A DNA stretch of 64,000 nucleotides from Sphingobium lactosutens DS20. Its GTDB lineage: Bacteria > Pseudomonadota > Alphaproteobacteria > Sphingomonadales > Sphingomonadaceae. Positions 28,296 to 36,139 of this stretch are shown piece after piece; position 1 is the stretch's first letter; each line of letters begins with the position of its first letter. The DNA lies in the NCBI RefSeq assembly GCF_000445105.1, contig NZ_ATDP01000090.1:40503-104502 (forward strand), read 5' to 3'. The notes beneath the pieces were generated by a model. The model saw nothing but the letters and a program-made list of their open reading frames with translations. It was not told the origin of the DNA and did no database searches. The position numbers were made by a program, and so were the translations under genes.

Positions 28296-28550
28296 TTAGC
28301 GCATCGAGCCGCGACGCACCAGGTTGACGATCGCCAGCAGGATGATCGCGCCGACCAGCGACACGAGGAAGCTGTAGACGGTCAGGCCGTCATTGATCGA
28401 ACCGCCGCTGAAGATCAGGCCGCCGATGAACGCGCCGACGATGCCGACGACAATATTGAGCAATATGCCCTGCTGGGCGTCCGTGCGCATGACCATGCTG
28501 GCAAGCCAGCCGATGATGCCGCCGACGATCAGCCACAAGATGATTCCCAT
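28296..28550 (-). CDS. GlsB/YeaQ/YmgE family stress membrane protein
   Basis: This 84-residue membrane protein belongs to the transglycosylase-associated (GlsB/YeaQ/YmgE) family. Three hydrophobic helices are visible: IILWLIVGGIIGWLASMVM, ILLNIVVGIVGAFIGGLIF and FLVSLVGAIILLAIVNLVRR. The motif NIVVGIVGAFIGG is the family core. The start ATG 28550 follows AAGGAGAGTAAC. The gene faces a diverged relative at 27985, sharing its terminator, which suggests an old inverted duplication. Relatives respond to acid or osmotic stress; the exact role is not known. Confidence 0.88.
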   Translation of the reverse strand: MGIILWLIVGGIIGWLASMVMRTDAQQGILLNIVVGIVGAFIGGLIFSGGSINDGLTVYSFLVSLVGAIILLAIVNLVRRGSMR

Positions 28551-28696
28551 GTTACTCTCCTTGACCAGGCCCCCATCGGGTTGGGTGCCTATTCAACGGA
28601 GCAAGGGGCATCGCGTTCCATTACGCAAAAATGATTCCGGGGTTGAAACCATCTTGGCTTTGCGCCCGTTGGAGCAGGTTTTTTTGCGCACCAACG

Positions 28697-28728
28697 AAAA
28701 GAAGCCGCCGGAGCGCGCCGGCGGCTTC
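28697..28728 (-). terminator. Intrinsic terminator of sciP
   Basis: GAAGCCGCCGG and CCGGCGGCTTC pair over 11 bases with a 6-base loop. On the minus strand the stem is followed by TTTTCGTTGG. It lies 50 bases beyond the sciP stop. Confidence 0.8.
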
Positions 28729-28778
28729 AAGGATAAGCTGTCGTCCTTGCCGCAGGGGCGGCGATCAGCCGGGGGAGG

Positions 28779-29078
28779 TCAGTATTTCTGCTGCCGCTCG
28801 TAGAGCGACTTATAATATTGGATGCGCGTCACGCGCAGGCCGTGCATGCCCGACCGGTCGACCGCGCGCTGCCAGCCGGCAAATTCCTCCAGCGTCAGAT
28901 TGTAGCGGGCGCAGGCCTCATCCACGCTGAGCAGGCCACCATTGACGGCGGCGACCACTTCGGCCTTGCGCCGCACCACCCATCGCGTCGTGTCGCGCGG
29001 CGGCAGGCTGTCGAGCGTCAGCGGCTCTCCGAGCGGACCGACGACCTGGGCTGGCCTGATTTTCTGGTTCTCGATCAT
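28779..29078 (-). CDS. sciP: CtrA inhibitor SciP (DUF1153)
   Basis: SciP is a small DNA-binding helix-turn-helix protein that restrains CtrA-dependent transcription in the Caulobacter cell cycle. The 99-residue product has the DUF1153 signature: a basic W-V-V-R-R-KAEVVAAVNGGLLSVDEACARY (RRKAEVVAAVNGG and SVDEACARYNLTLEEF in parts), then FAGWQRAVDRSGMHGLRVTRIQYY. A GAGGTAAGA ribosome site precedes ATG 29078. Presence of this gene supports an alphaproteobacterial CtrA network. Binding targets cannot be read from this window. Confidence 0.92.
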   Translation of the reverse strand: MIENQKIRPAQVVGPLGEPLTLDSLPPRDTTRWVVRRKAEVVAAVNGGLLSVDEACARYNLTLEEFAGWQRAVDRSGMHGLRVTRIQYYKSLYERQQKY

Positions 29079-29182
29079 TCTTACCTCAATTTGCGGCGCT
29101 GGCCTTGCCGAACTCTGCCGTGAAACCCTGTTATCTCCATCAGCCCTGAACAGGGGCTAAAGCGCGAAGGTAAACACCGGCT

Positions 29183-29482
29183 TCATTCCTCCTGTCCCCT
29201 TGTCAGACGACCTGCGACCACCGGGTTGAAACTGCCCGACAATCGCTCGGCTTCGATCATGCCGCCGGGACGTGGCGCAAAAATATTCGCCAGTCCCTGG
29301 ACCCAATCATCGCCTCCATCCTGCCCCCGCAGGCTTCCCGCCACGGCCTTGGCGGTAGGGCTGGCCGCCTGGGCCGCCGCGGTGGCGGCGCGCAGGAAGG
29401 GCCAGACCGGCACGCGGGGCCAGCCGGTCACTCTGGCGTTGGCGGGTGTCAGCCCGCCTGCCCGGAGGAAACTCAAGTCCAT
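29183..29482 (-). CDS. Hypothetical protein, weakly supported
   Basis: A 99-residue ORF starts at ATG 29482 (MDLSFLRAGG). It has an alanine-rich central helix (PFLRAATAAAQAASPTAKA) and a charged tail ending RLTRGQEE. No family, membrane segment or signal peptide is evident, and the start lacks a good ribosome site. It fills a 550-base gap between sciP and mnmA, which is the main reason to list it. High GC content can produce an ORF of this size by chance. Confidence 0.35.
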   Translation of the reverse strand: MDLSFLRAGGLTPANARVTGWPRVPVWPFLRAATAAAQAASPTAKAVAGSLRGQDGGDDWVQGLANIFAPRPGGMIEAERLSGSFNPVVAGRLTRGQEE

Positions 29483-29635
29483 GGAGGATGCTTGTAGCGG
29501 GCAATGGATAATCGAGAGTAAACCCGGCCAACGCTTCACCCCGTTCTGGGAGTCATTCTGGCGGCAAAACGAAGAAAGCCCGTCATATTTCGTTAACTTT
29601 TGCGCCTTGCCGCGCTTGGCCCTATATGCGCGCCC

Positions 29636-30742
29636 ATGCAGCCAGAGTTTCAGCTTCCCCCGCCGCTCGATCAGCGGCGCATCGTCGTCGCCATGTCCGG
29701 CGGCGTGGACAGCAGCGTGGTCGCCGCGCTCGCGGCCAGGACCGGCGCGGAGGTGATCGGCGTCACGCTTCAGCTATACGACCATGGCGCGGCGGTCGGC
29801 CGCACGGGCAGCTGCTGCGCGGGGCAGGATATCCGCGACGCGCGCGCGGTCGCCGACCGCATCGGCATTGCCCATTATGTCTTTGATTATGAAAGCCGGT
29901 TTCGCGACTCGGTGATTGCCGACTTTGCCGATGAATATATGGCCGGGCGCACGCCTATCCCGTGCGTCAAATGCAATATGGGCGTGAAGTTCACCGACCT
30001 GTTCCAGATCGCGCGCGACCTGGGTGCCGATTGCCTGGCGACCGGCCATTATGTCCGCCGGGTCGAGGGCGCGGCCGGGGCGGAGCTGCACCGTGCCGCA
30101 GACCCCGCGCGCGACCAGAGCTATTTCCTGTTTGCGACGACGCAGGCGCAGCTCGACTATCTGCGCTTCCCGCTGGGCGGGCTGCCCAAAGCCCAAGTGC
30201 GCGAGATCGCCGCCGAACTCGGCCTGTCCGTCGCATTGAAGCCCGACAGCCAGGACATCTGCTTCGTGCCCGATGGCGATTACGCGAAGATCGTTCGGAA
30301 ACTGCGCCCCGACGCGGATGAAGGCGGGGACATCGTCCATGTCGACGGCCGGGTAATGGGCCGGCACCGGGGGCTGATTCATTATACGGTCGGCCAGCGC
30401 AAGGGGCTGGAGATTGGCGGGCAGCCCGACCCGCTCTATGTCGTGCGGCTGGAGGCAGAAGGCTGCCGGGTGATCGTGGGGCCGAAGGCGGCGCTGGCGG
30501 TGTCGGGCGCGCTCTTATCGGATATCAACTGGCTGGGCGGCGACTTCACCGGCCCGCTGACCGCCAAGGTGCGATCGATGGCCAGGCCCGTGCCCGCGCG
30601 GCTGGAGGGCGACCGGCTGATCTTCGACGCGCCGGAATATGGCGTCGCGCCGGGGCAGGCGGCGGTCCTTTACGCCGGCGACCGCGTGCTGGGCGGCGGC
30701 TGGATCGCCAGCACGCAAGGCGCGATGGCGCAGGCGGCCTGA
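29636..30742 (+). CDS. mnmA: tRNA 2-thiouridylase MnmA
   Basis: MnmA adds sulfur to U34 of tRNA-Lys, -Glu and -Gln. The 368-residue product has the ATP pyrophosphatase loop [15 protein letters not shown] at about residues 20-34, the catalytic cysteines in [14 protein letters not shown] and [11 protein letters not shown], and the C-terminal domains ([30 protein letters not shown]). The start is ATG 29636 ([10 protein letters not shown]). It is followed by a bidirectional terminator. Confidence 0.95.
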   Translation: MQPEFQLPPPLDQRRIVVAMSGGVDSSVVAALAARTGAEVIGVTLQLYDHGAAVGRTGSCCAGQDIRDARAVADRIGIAHYVFDYESRFRDSVIADFADEYMAGRTPIPCVKCNMGVKFTDLFQIARDLGADCLATGHYVRRVEGAAGAELHRAADPARDQSYFLFATTQAQLDYLRFPLGGLPKAQVREIAAELGLSVALKPDSQDICFVPDGDYAKIVRKLRPDADEGGDIVHVDGRVMGRHRGLIHYTVGQRKGLEIGGQPDPLYVVRLEAEGCRVIVGPKAALAVSGALLSDINWLGGDFTGPLTAKVRSMARPVPARLEGDRLIFDAPEYGVAPGQAAVLYAGDRVLGGGWIASTQGAMAQAA

Positions 30743-30781
30743 CTCATTTTCAAAAACCTTCTACTTATCCTCAAATATTAT

Positions 30782-30816
30782 TTTTGGCCCTATCACAAAT
30801 TAGGATAGGGCCAAAA
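30782..30816. terminator. Bidirectional terminator downstream of mnmA
   Basis: TTTTGGCCCTATC and GATAGGGCCAAAA pair over 13 bases with a 9-base loop. T- and A-tracts at the ends suit termination in both directions, for mnmA on the plus strand and the small secreted-protein gene on the minus strand. Confidence 0.85.
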
Positions 30817-30822
30817 GCTGGC

Positions 30823-31074
30823 TTAGTTATAGTAGTAACCTGAAGGATCGAAATCCTGGCCTGTGGGTGGGTCGCCTTCGCCCCGGTAAACTTGGGCGTA
30901 GCATGTGTTCTCAGAATAATTCATGGAAAATCCACGAGATCGATACAGATCTACGCATTGCGCATACTCAGCATCCATCCTCTCCCATTGGGTAGTCGTC
31001 TGAGCGTGTAGAGGCGATGCAACCACTGGTGTTATCAATGCAATTGAGAACATAAAAGTCCGTATCACTCTCAT
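30823..31074 (-). CDS. Small secreted Cys-containing protein, hypothetical
   Basis: This 83-residue protein has a signal peptide (MRVIRTFMFSIALITPVVASPLHA) and a short mature part with two cysteines, in YAQCVDLYRSRGFSMNYSENTCYAQVYRG, probably forming a disulphide. It ends with an aromatic tail, SGYYYN. No known family is recognised. A GGAG lies seven bases before ATG 31074. The gene and its upstream region are much richer in A and T than the rest of the window, which suggests horizontal acquisition or a rapidly changing locus. It shares a terminator with mnmA. Confidence 0.6.
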   Translation of the reverse strand: MRVIRTFMFSIALITPVVASPLHAQTTTQWERMDAEYAQCVDLYRSRGFSMNYSENTCYAQVYRGEGDPPTGQDFDPSGYYYN

Positions 31075-31362
31075 TTGTGATCTCCATTTGATTGCAAATG
31101 CAGTAAAATATTTAAAATATGAAATTAGTGATTACATAAATAGTTATTTATATCTTAACTATTTAGTGCGCAATCTTTAGATAAATTTCGGTAAATTTTG
31201 ATGGAGATAAATATACCGAAATGACGCAGATGTTTCATTTTGGTGGTTTTCGCTCACTGCATGATTTTTTGAGGTGTGCGAAAGCTCGGTCTGAATTTCA
31301 GGGCAACTGCTATTTCCCCCAACCTTGCCCTTTCCTGCCCTCGCGCGTAAGGCGCGGCGGTC
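31075..31362. other. AT-rich stretch without a confident gene
   Basis: The stretch between the small secreted-protein gene and hisG is unusually AT-rich (for example AAATATTTAAAATATGAAATT near 31107 in part) and holds no long ORF. It probably contains the promoters of both divergent genes. It carries no clear palindrome or tRNA. Confidence 0.5.
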
Positions 31363-32025
31363 ATGACTCGTTCGCTCACTTTCGCCATTCCCAAGGGGCG
31401 CATCCTCGATGAGGCGCTGCCTTTGCTTGCCAGGGCCGGTATCGAGCCGGAGGCGGAATTCCATGACAAGAAGAGCCGGGCGCTGCGCTTCGCCACCAAT
31501 CGGGCGGACGTGTCGATCATCCGCGTGCGCGCCTTCGACGTCGCGACCTTCGTCGCGCATGGCGCGGCGCAGATCGGCATCGTGGGATCCGACGTGGTGG
31601 AGGAGTTCGGCTATTCCGAATTGTACGCGCCGGTCGACCTCGATATCGGCCATTGCCGCCTGTCGGTCGCCGAGCCGGCAGGCTTGGCCGATGAAGATCC
31701 GGCGGCGATGAGCCATGTGCGCGTCGCGACCAAATATCCGCACCTGACCCGCCGCTATTATGAGGCGCGCGGGCTTCAGGCCGAATGCGTGAAGCTGAAT
31801 GGCGCGATGGAGCTGGCGCCTTCGCTCGGCCTGTCGCGCCGGATCGTCGACCTGGTGTCGTCGGGCGCGACGCTGAAAGCCAATGGCCTTGTCGAAACCG
31901 ACATCATCATGCCGATTTCGGCGCGGCTGATCGTCAACCGCGCCGCGTACAAGATGCGGTCGGCCGACCTGGTGCCGCTGGTCGAAGCCTTCCGCGCCGC
32001 CGTGGGGGTGAAGGATGCGGCATGA
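31363..32025 (+). CDS. hisG: ATP phosphoribosyltransferase, short form
   Basis: HisG starts histidine synthesis by joining ATP and PRPP. The 220-residue product is the short form, which lacks the C-terminal regulatory domain and needs the HisZ subunit. Visible features are [56 protein letters not shown], and [34 protein letters not shown] (in part). No hisZ is found in this window. hisD follows 120 bases downstream, with a palindromic repeat pair in the gap. Confidence 0.94.
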   Translation: MTRSLTFAIPKGRILDEALPLLARAGIEPEAEFHDKKSRALRFATNRADVSIIRVRAFDVATFVAHGAAQIGIVGSDVVEEFGYSELYAPVDLDIGHCRLSVAEPAGLADEDPAAMSHVRVATKYPHLTRRYYEARGLQAECVKLNGAMELAPSLGLSRRIVDLVSSGATLKANGLVETDIIMPISARLIVNRAAYKMRSADLVPLVEAFRAAVGVKDAA

Positions 32026-32035
32026 TATCTATTTT

Positions 32036-32125
32036 CGTCATTCCCGCGAAGGCGGGAACCCATCTCCCAACCTTGCATCAAGTGCGATGCTGGAGAGATG
32101 GATCCCCGCCTGCGCGGGGATGACG
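32036..32125. repeat. Inverted pair of REP-like palindromes between hisG and hisD
   Basis: CGTCATTCCCGCGAAGGCGGG at the left and CCCCGCCTGCGCGGGGATGACG at the right (in part) are inverted copies of one unit, each also able to fold on its own (CCCGC-GAAG-GCGGG and CCCCGC-CTGC-GCGGGG). The next bases, ATCTC and GAGAT, continue the pairing. It resembles BIME-type paired REPs and could influence hisG-hisD mRNA processing. Confidence 0.8.
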
Positions 32126-32145
32126 GTTGAGGGAGAGGCGCGCGC

Positions 32146-33435
32146 ATGACCCTGCGCCTTTCCACCACGGATGCGGATTTTCCGGCCACCTTCACCGCGC
32201 TGGTCGATGCGCGGCGGGAAGCGGATGAGGATGTGTCGCGTGATGTGACCGCAATCCTCAAGGCCGTGCGCGCGGGCGGCGACGCGGTGCTGGCCGACTA
32301 TACGCAGCGGTTCGACCGGCATGACCTGAATGTCAGCGGCTGGTCGGTGACGGCGGCGGAGACACGCGCCGCGCTCGACGGGATTTCCACCGAGCTTCGC
32401 GACGCGCTGGAACTCGCGGCCGCGCGCATCGCCGCCTATCATGAAAAGCAGAAGCCGCAGGACAGCGACGGCGTGGACGCGGCGGGCGTGCGGCTGGGCG
32501 CGCGCTGGACGCCGGTGGATGCGGCCGGGCTTTATGTGCCGGGCGGGCGCGCCGCCTATCCCAGCTCGCTGCTGATGAATGTCATCCCGGCCAAGGTCGC
32601 GGGCGTCCAGCGCATCGCGATGGCGACGCCAACGCCGGGGGGCGAGATCAACCCACTCGTCCTTGCCGCCGCGCAGATCGCGGGAATCGAGGAAATCTGG
32701 CGCGTGGGCGGGGCGCAGGCGGTGGCCGCGCTCGCCTATGGCACCGATCGGATCAGGCCGGTGGACGTCATCACTGGTCCTGGCAATGCCTGGGTCGCCG
32801 AAGCCAAGCGCCAGCTGTACGGTGTGGTCGGCATCGACATGGTGGCGGGGCCGTCGGAAATCGTCGTCGTCGCCGATGGCCGCAATGATCCTGAATGGAC
32901 CGCGGCCGACCTGCTCAGCCAGTCGGAACATGACCCGACCAGCCAGTCGATCCTCTTCACCGACGACGCCGCCTTTGCCGATGCCGTCGCTGCGGCGGTG
33001 GAGCGCCAGATTCCGGCGCTGTCCACCAGCGCGGTCGCGCGGACCAGCTGGGACGCCAATGGCGCGATCATCATCGTGCGCGACCTTGATGAAGCGATGC
33101 CGCTGGTCGACCGGCTGGCGCCGGAGCATCTGGAACTGGCGGTGGAGGACCCTGAACCCCTGTTCGCGCAGGTGCGCCATGCCGGATCGGTGTTCCTGGG
33201 CCGGATGACGCCCGAAGCAGTGGGCGATTATGTAGCCGGGCCAAACCATGTGCTGCCGACCGGCCGGCGCGCGCGTTTCTCCTCGGGGCTGTCTGTGCTC
33301 GATTTCATGAAGCGCACCAGCTTCCTCAGCCTTGATCGCGATGCGATCGGCGCGATCGGCCCGGCCGCCGTCGCGCTGGCGCGGGCGGAGGGGCTGCCGG
33401 CCCATGCAGCGTCCGTGGCGCTGCGTTTGTCCTGA
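32146..33435 (+). CDS. hisD: Histidinol dehydrogenase
   Basis: HisD oxidises L-histidinol to L-histidine using two NAD and zinc. The 429-residue product has the family features: PVDAAGLYVPGGRAAYPSSLLMN, WRVGGAQAVAALAYGT, VDVITGPGNAWVAEAKRQLYG, the zinc-binding SEHDPTSQSILFTDD, and the C-terminal APEHLELAVEDPEPL and GPNHVLPTGRRARFSSGLSV. Residue sizes match the family. It follows hisG and precedes nusB on the plus strand; a 27-bp palindrome separates hisD and nusB. Confidence 0.97.
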   Translation: MTLRLSTTDADFPATFTALVDARREADEDVSRDVTAILKAVRAGGDAVLADYTQRFDRHDLNVSGWSVTAAETRAALDGISTELRDALELAAARIAAYHEKQKPQDSDGVDAAGVRLGARWTPVDAAGLYVPGGRAAYPSSLLMNVIPAKVAGVQRIAMATPTPGGEINPLVLAAAQIAGIEEIWRVGGAQAVAALAYGTDRIRPVDVITGPGNAWVAEAKRQLYGVVGIDMVAGPSEIVVVADGRNDPEWTAADLLSQSEHDPTSQSILFTDDAAFADAVAAAVERQIPALSTSAVARTSWDANGAIIIVRDLDEAMPLVDRLAPEHLELAVEDPEPLFAQVRHAGSVFLGRMTPEAVGDYVAGPNHVLPTGRRARFSSGLSVLDFMKRTSFLSLDRDAIGAIGPAAVALARAEGLPAHAASVALRLS

Positions 33436-33444
33436 CAACCATCC

Positions 33445-33508
33445 CCGTTCGGTTCGAGCCTGTCGAGAACCGGAGGAACAGGGTTCTCGACAGGCTCGAA
33501 CCGAACGG
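33445..33508. repeat. Perfect 27-bp inverted repeat, GAGCNTGTCGA family
   Basis: The 27-base arms at 33445-33471 and 33482-33508 match perfectly around a 10-base loop. Each contains GGTTCGAGCCTGTCGAGAAC. This repeat type is common in sphingomonad and other proteobacterial genomes. Its position between hisD and nusB suggests an mRNA-processing or terminator-like role. Confidence 0.85.
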
Positions 33509-33521
33509 ATTATCTAGGCGT

Positions 33522-33968
33522 ATGAACGACCGCTCCAAATCCCGCTCCGCCGCGCGCCTTGCCGCGGTCCAGGCGCTTTACCAGCTGGAAATGGAGGGCA
33601 CGCCGCTCGCCAGCCTGCTGCATGAATTCCACCAGCATCGCCTGGGCGCGACCATCGAGGACGTGACCTATGCGCAGGCGGAGGAAAGCTTCTTCGACGA
33701 TATCGTGACGGGCGTGGACAAGCGCCGGGCGGAGATTGACGGGCTGGTCGCCGCGCGGCTGTCGAGCGGCTGGTCGATGGATCGGCTGGACAAGCCGATG
33801 CGCCAGATTTTGCGCGCGGGCACCTATGAATTGCTGGCGCGCAAGGATGTCGGCACCGGCACGGTCATCAGCGAATATGTCGATGTCGCCCACGCCTTTT
33901 ACGACAAGCGCGAAGCCGGGTTCGTCAACGGCCTGCTCGACGGCGTGGCGAAGGACGTGCGCGGCTGA
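33522..33968 (+). CDS. nusB: Transcription antitermination factor NusB
   Basis: NusB joins NusE (S10) on boxA RNA to support rRNA antitermination. The 148-residue product is helical with RSAARLAAVQALYQLEMEG at the start, then FFDDIVTGVDKRRAEIDGLV, WSMDRLDKPMRQILRAGTYELLA and EYVDVAHAFYDKREAGFVNGLLDGVAKDVRG (in part), all typical of the family. Its stop is next to that of the convergent esterase gene. Upstream lies the hisD palindrome rather than ribH, so the usual ribH-nusB linkage is absent here. Confidence 0.95.
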   Translation: MNDRSKSRSAARLAAVQALYQLEMEGTPLASLLHEFHQHRLGATIEDVTYAQAEESFFDDIVTGVDKRRAEIDGLVAARLSSGWSMDRLDKPMRQILRAGTYELLARKDVGTGTVISEYVDVAHAFYDKREAGFVNGLLDGVAKDVRG

Positions 33969-34919
33969 TCAGCGGTCAGGCCGCGCGAGCAGGAACAGCA
34001 GCGGAATATCCACTCGCTCGCTCCAGGCGCGCTCGTCATGGGCGGTGCCGGTGAAGGTCCTGCTCTGGAAGGCGGGGCCGATCCGCCAGCCGCGCCGGGC
34101 AAGAACCGACTCCATCGCGCGCGCGAAGGGCGGGTAATAGCGGTCGAGCGTGGCTGTGCCATGATCGATATAGAGGCGGTTGACGGCCGGATCGACGCCG
34201 CTGTCCTGCAACCAGGCGGAAAAGGCCGCCGCCACGATGGCGGGGGCATCGGCCGGCACATCCCCAGCGACGCCTGCTCCGACCAGCGGCCAGTGAACCG
34301 ATAGCGCGGCGGCCTGGCCGAAGATGTGAGGATAGCGCCCCAGCGCATAGAGCGAGATCAGCCCGCCCATGGACGATCCCATGATCGCGGTGTCGTCGCG
34401 GCCGGGCAGGGTGCGATAGTCGCGGTCGATGCGGGGCTTGAGTTCCTCGACGATGAACCGCAGATAGGCGTCCGACAGCGGTTCGCCGCCATGGCTGTCG
34501 CGCACCATGCGGGCATAGGCTGCGGGCAGCCGGTCATAGACGCCCTTTGGCATATATTCGCGGTAGCGCGCGTCCGTGCTCGCCATGCCGACGATGATGG
34601 CGGGGCGGCCGGCCCGAAGCATGGACAGCCGCGCCACCGCTTCGTCCATGCCCCATTCGACGCCGAAATTGGCCGCTGTGGCGTCGAACAGATTCTGCCC
34701 GTCATGCATGTAGAGGACCGGGTAGCGCCGCGCGCCCGCGTCATAGCCTGGCGGCAGCCAGATGGTGATGGTGCGCGGCGCGACGAAGGCCGACGGCATG
34801 TCCGCGATGGTGACGATCCGCCCGGTCGAGGGCGTCTGCGCATTTCCCGTCCCGGCGCACAGAGCATTCAGCCACAGGGCGCTCAACCACAGGGCGAAAA
34901 GCCCGATCCAGCGCATCAT
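33969..34919 (-). CDS. Alpha/beta hydrolase-fold esterase (putative esterase family), exported
   Basis: This 316-residue protein belongs to the esterase D/enterochelin-esterase-like hydrolase family. A signal peptide is seen in MMRWIGLFALWLSALWLNALCAGTGNAQ (in part). The nucleophile lies in IMGSSMGGLISLYALG, with HDGQNLFDAT and EWGMDEAVARL as family landmarks and a C-terminal histidine region near HDERAWSERV. It likely hydrolyses ester bonds in the periplasm; the substrate is unknown. The ATG at 34919 (after GGAGGAGGG) is preferred to the longer frame. It converges with nusB without a gap and diverges from thiL. Confidence 0.82.
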   Translation of the reverse strand: MMRWIGLFALWLSALWLNALCAGTGNAQTPSTGRIVTIADMPSAFVAPRTITIWLPPGYDAGARRYPVLYMHDGQNLFDATAANFGVEWGMDEAVARLSMLRAGRPAIIVGMASTDARYREYMPKGVYDRLPAAYARMVRDSHGGEPLSDAYLRFIVEELKPRIDRDYRTLPGRDDTAIMGSSMGGLISLYALGRYPHIFGQAAALSVHWPLVGAGVAGDVPADAPAIVAAAFSAWLQDSGVDPAVNRLYIDHGTATLDRYYPPFARAMESVLARRGWRIGPAFQSRTFTGTAHDERAWSERVDIPLLFLLARPDR

Positions 34920-34975
34920 CCGCCCTCCTCCTTCGCCATGGTCTTGTCGCTCCCCATGCCCTAGAATGGCATCCC

Positions 34976-35887
34976 ATGTCCGACGAATACGAATTCCTGA
35001 CATTGCTACGAAGCCGTATCGTGCACGACGGCGCGCGCGGACTGATGGACGACGTGGCGGTGCTGCCCCTTGGCGAGACGCGCCTCGTCCTCACCAGCGA
35101 CACGATCGTGGAGGGGGTGCATTATCTGCCCGCCGATCCGCCTGCCGACATTGGCTGGAAGCTGGCGGCGGTGAACCTGTCGGACCTGGCGGCCAAAGGG
35201 GCGCGGCCTGTGGGGTGCATGCTCAACTATGCGCTGTCGGGCGACGCGGCGTGGGACGCGGCCTTTCTTGGCGGGTTGCACGACATGCTGGACCGCCACG
35301 CCATGCCGCTGCTGGGCGGCGACACTGTCAAAATGCCGGCGGGGTCGGCGCGCAGCTACAGCCTGACCGCCATGGGGGAATCGCGCGGCGTGGTGCCCAG
35401 CCGCGCCGGCGCGCAGGCGGGGGATCGGCTCTATGTGACAGGACCGGTGGGCGACGCAGGGATAGGCCTGGACCTGGCCCGCGCCGATCCGGCGGCGTCG
35501 GGTCCGCTGGTCGACGCCTATCGCCGGCCGCGTCCGCGCCTGTCCGAAGGCATGCTGCTCGCGCCGGTGGTCAGCGCGATGATGGACCTGTCGGACGGGC
35601 TGCTGATCGACGCGGCGCGCATGGCGCAGGCCAGCCAGGTCGCGATCACCATCGATCATGTCCCGCTGTCACCGGCGCTGGAAAAGGCGCGCGGCGCGAG
35701 CACCGCCGTCCAGATGGCGGCGGCACGGGCGGGCGATGACTATGAACTGCTCTTTACCCTGCCGCGCGGCGTCGCCCCGCCTGTGCGTGCTATCCCCATC
35801 GGCCATGTGTCGTCCGGCGCTGGCCTGACGCTGATGATCGACGGCGCGGCCATGCCGCTGCCCGAAAGACTTGGCTGGGAACATTGA
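34976..35887 (+). CDS. thiL: Thiamine-monophosphate kinase
   Basis: ThiL phosphorylates thiamine monophosphate to the diphosphate cofactor. The 303 residues show GLMDDVAVLPLGETRLVLTSDT, VNLSDLAAKGARPVGCMLNYAL, LLGGDTVKMPAG, the conserved MMDLSDGLLIDAARMA and AGDDYELLFTLP. It has the length and order typical of the family. No TPP riboswitch is visible in the 56-base gap upstream, where its promoter overlaps the divergent esterase gene. It is not clustered with other thiamine genes. Confidence 0.94.
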   Translation: MSDEYEFLTLLRSRIVHDGARGLMDDVAVLPLGETRLVLTSDTIVEGVHYLPADPPADIGWKLAAVNLSDLAAKGARPVGCMLNYALSGDAAWDAAFLGGLHDMLDRHAMPLLGGDTVKMPAGSARSYSLTAMGESRGVVPSRAGAQAGDRLYVTGPVGDAGIGLDLARADPAASGPLVDAYRRPRPRLSEGMLLAPVVSAMMDLSDGLLIDAARMAQASQVAITIDHVPLSPALEKARGASTAVQMAAARAGDDYELLFTLPRGVAPPVRAIPIGHVSSGAGLTLMIDGAAMPLPERLGWEH

Positions 35888-36139
35888 CCCAGAGCATCGG
35901 CGGCCGGTTGCGCAACGTTCCGCGACCATCTTGACGCGCGCCATCGCGCCTGTAGCTTGATCGCTGCCTATTTCTCAGTTGGTTGGAAGGCACGTGCCAT
36001 GCGTGACGCCCGATGCTGATTGACGCGGTGCCAGATGCCGAACGCCTTTTGTCCGGCCGCCCGCCCTTGCGCCCTTCGTCCGCCCGTCATTCCCTGCGGA
36101 GCGGCCGATGACAGCAACAACAGGGGGAGAGGATCAAGC

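Noticed and set aside
34920..34975. TPP riboswitch before thiL
   Set aside because: The gap is only 56 bases and lacks the THI-box sequence CTGAGA.
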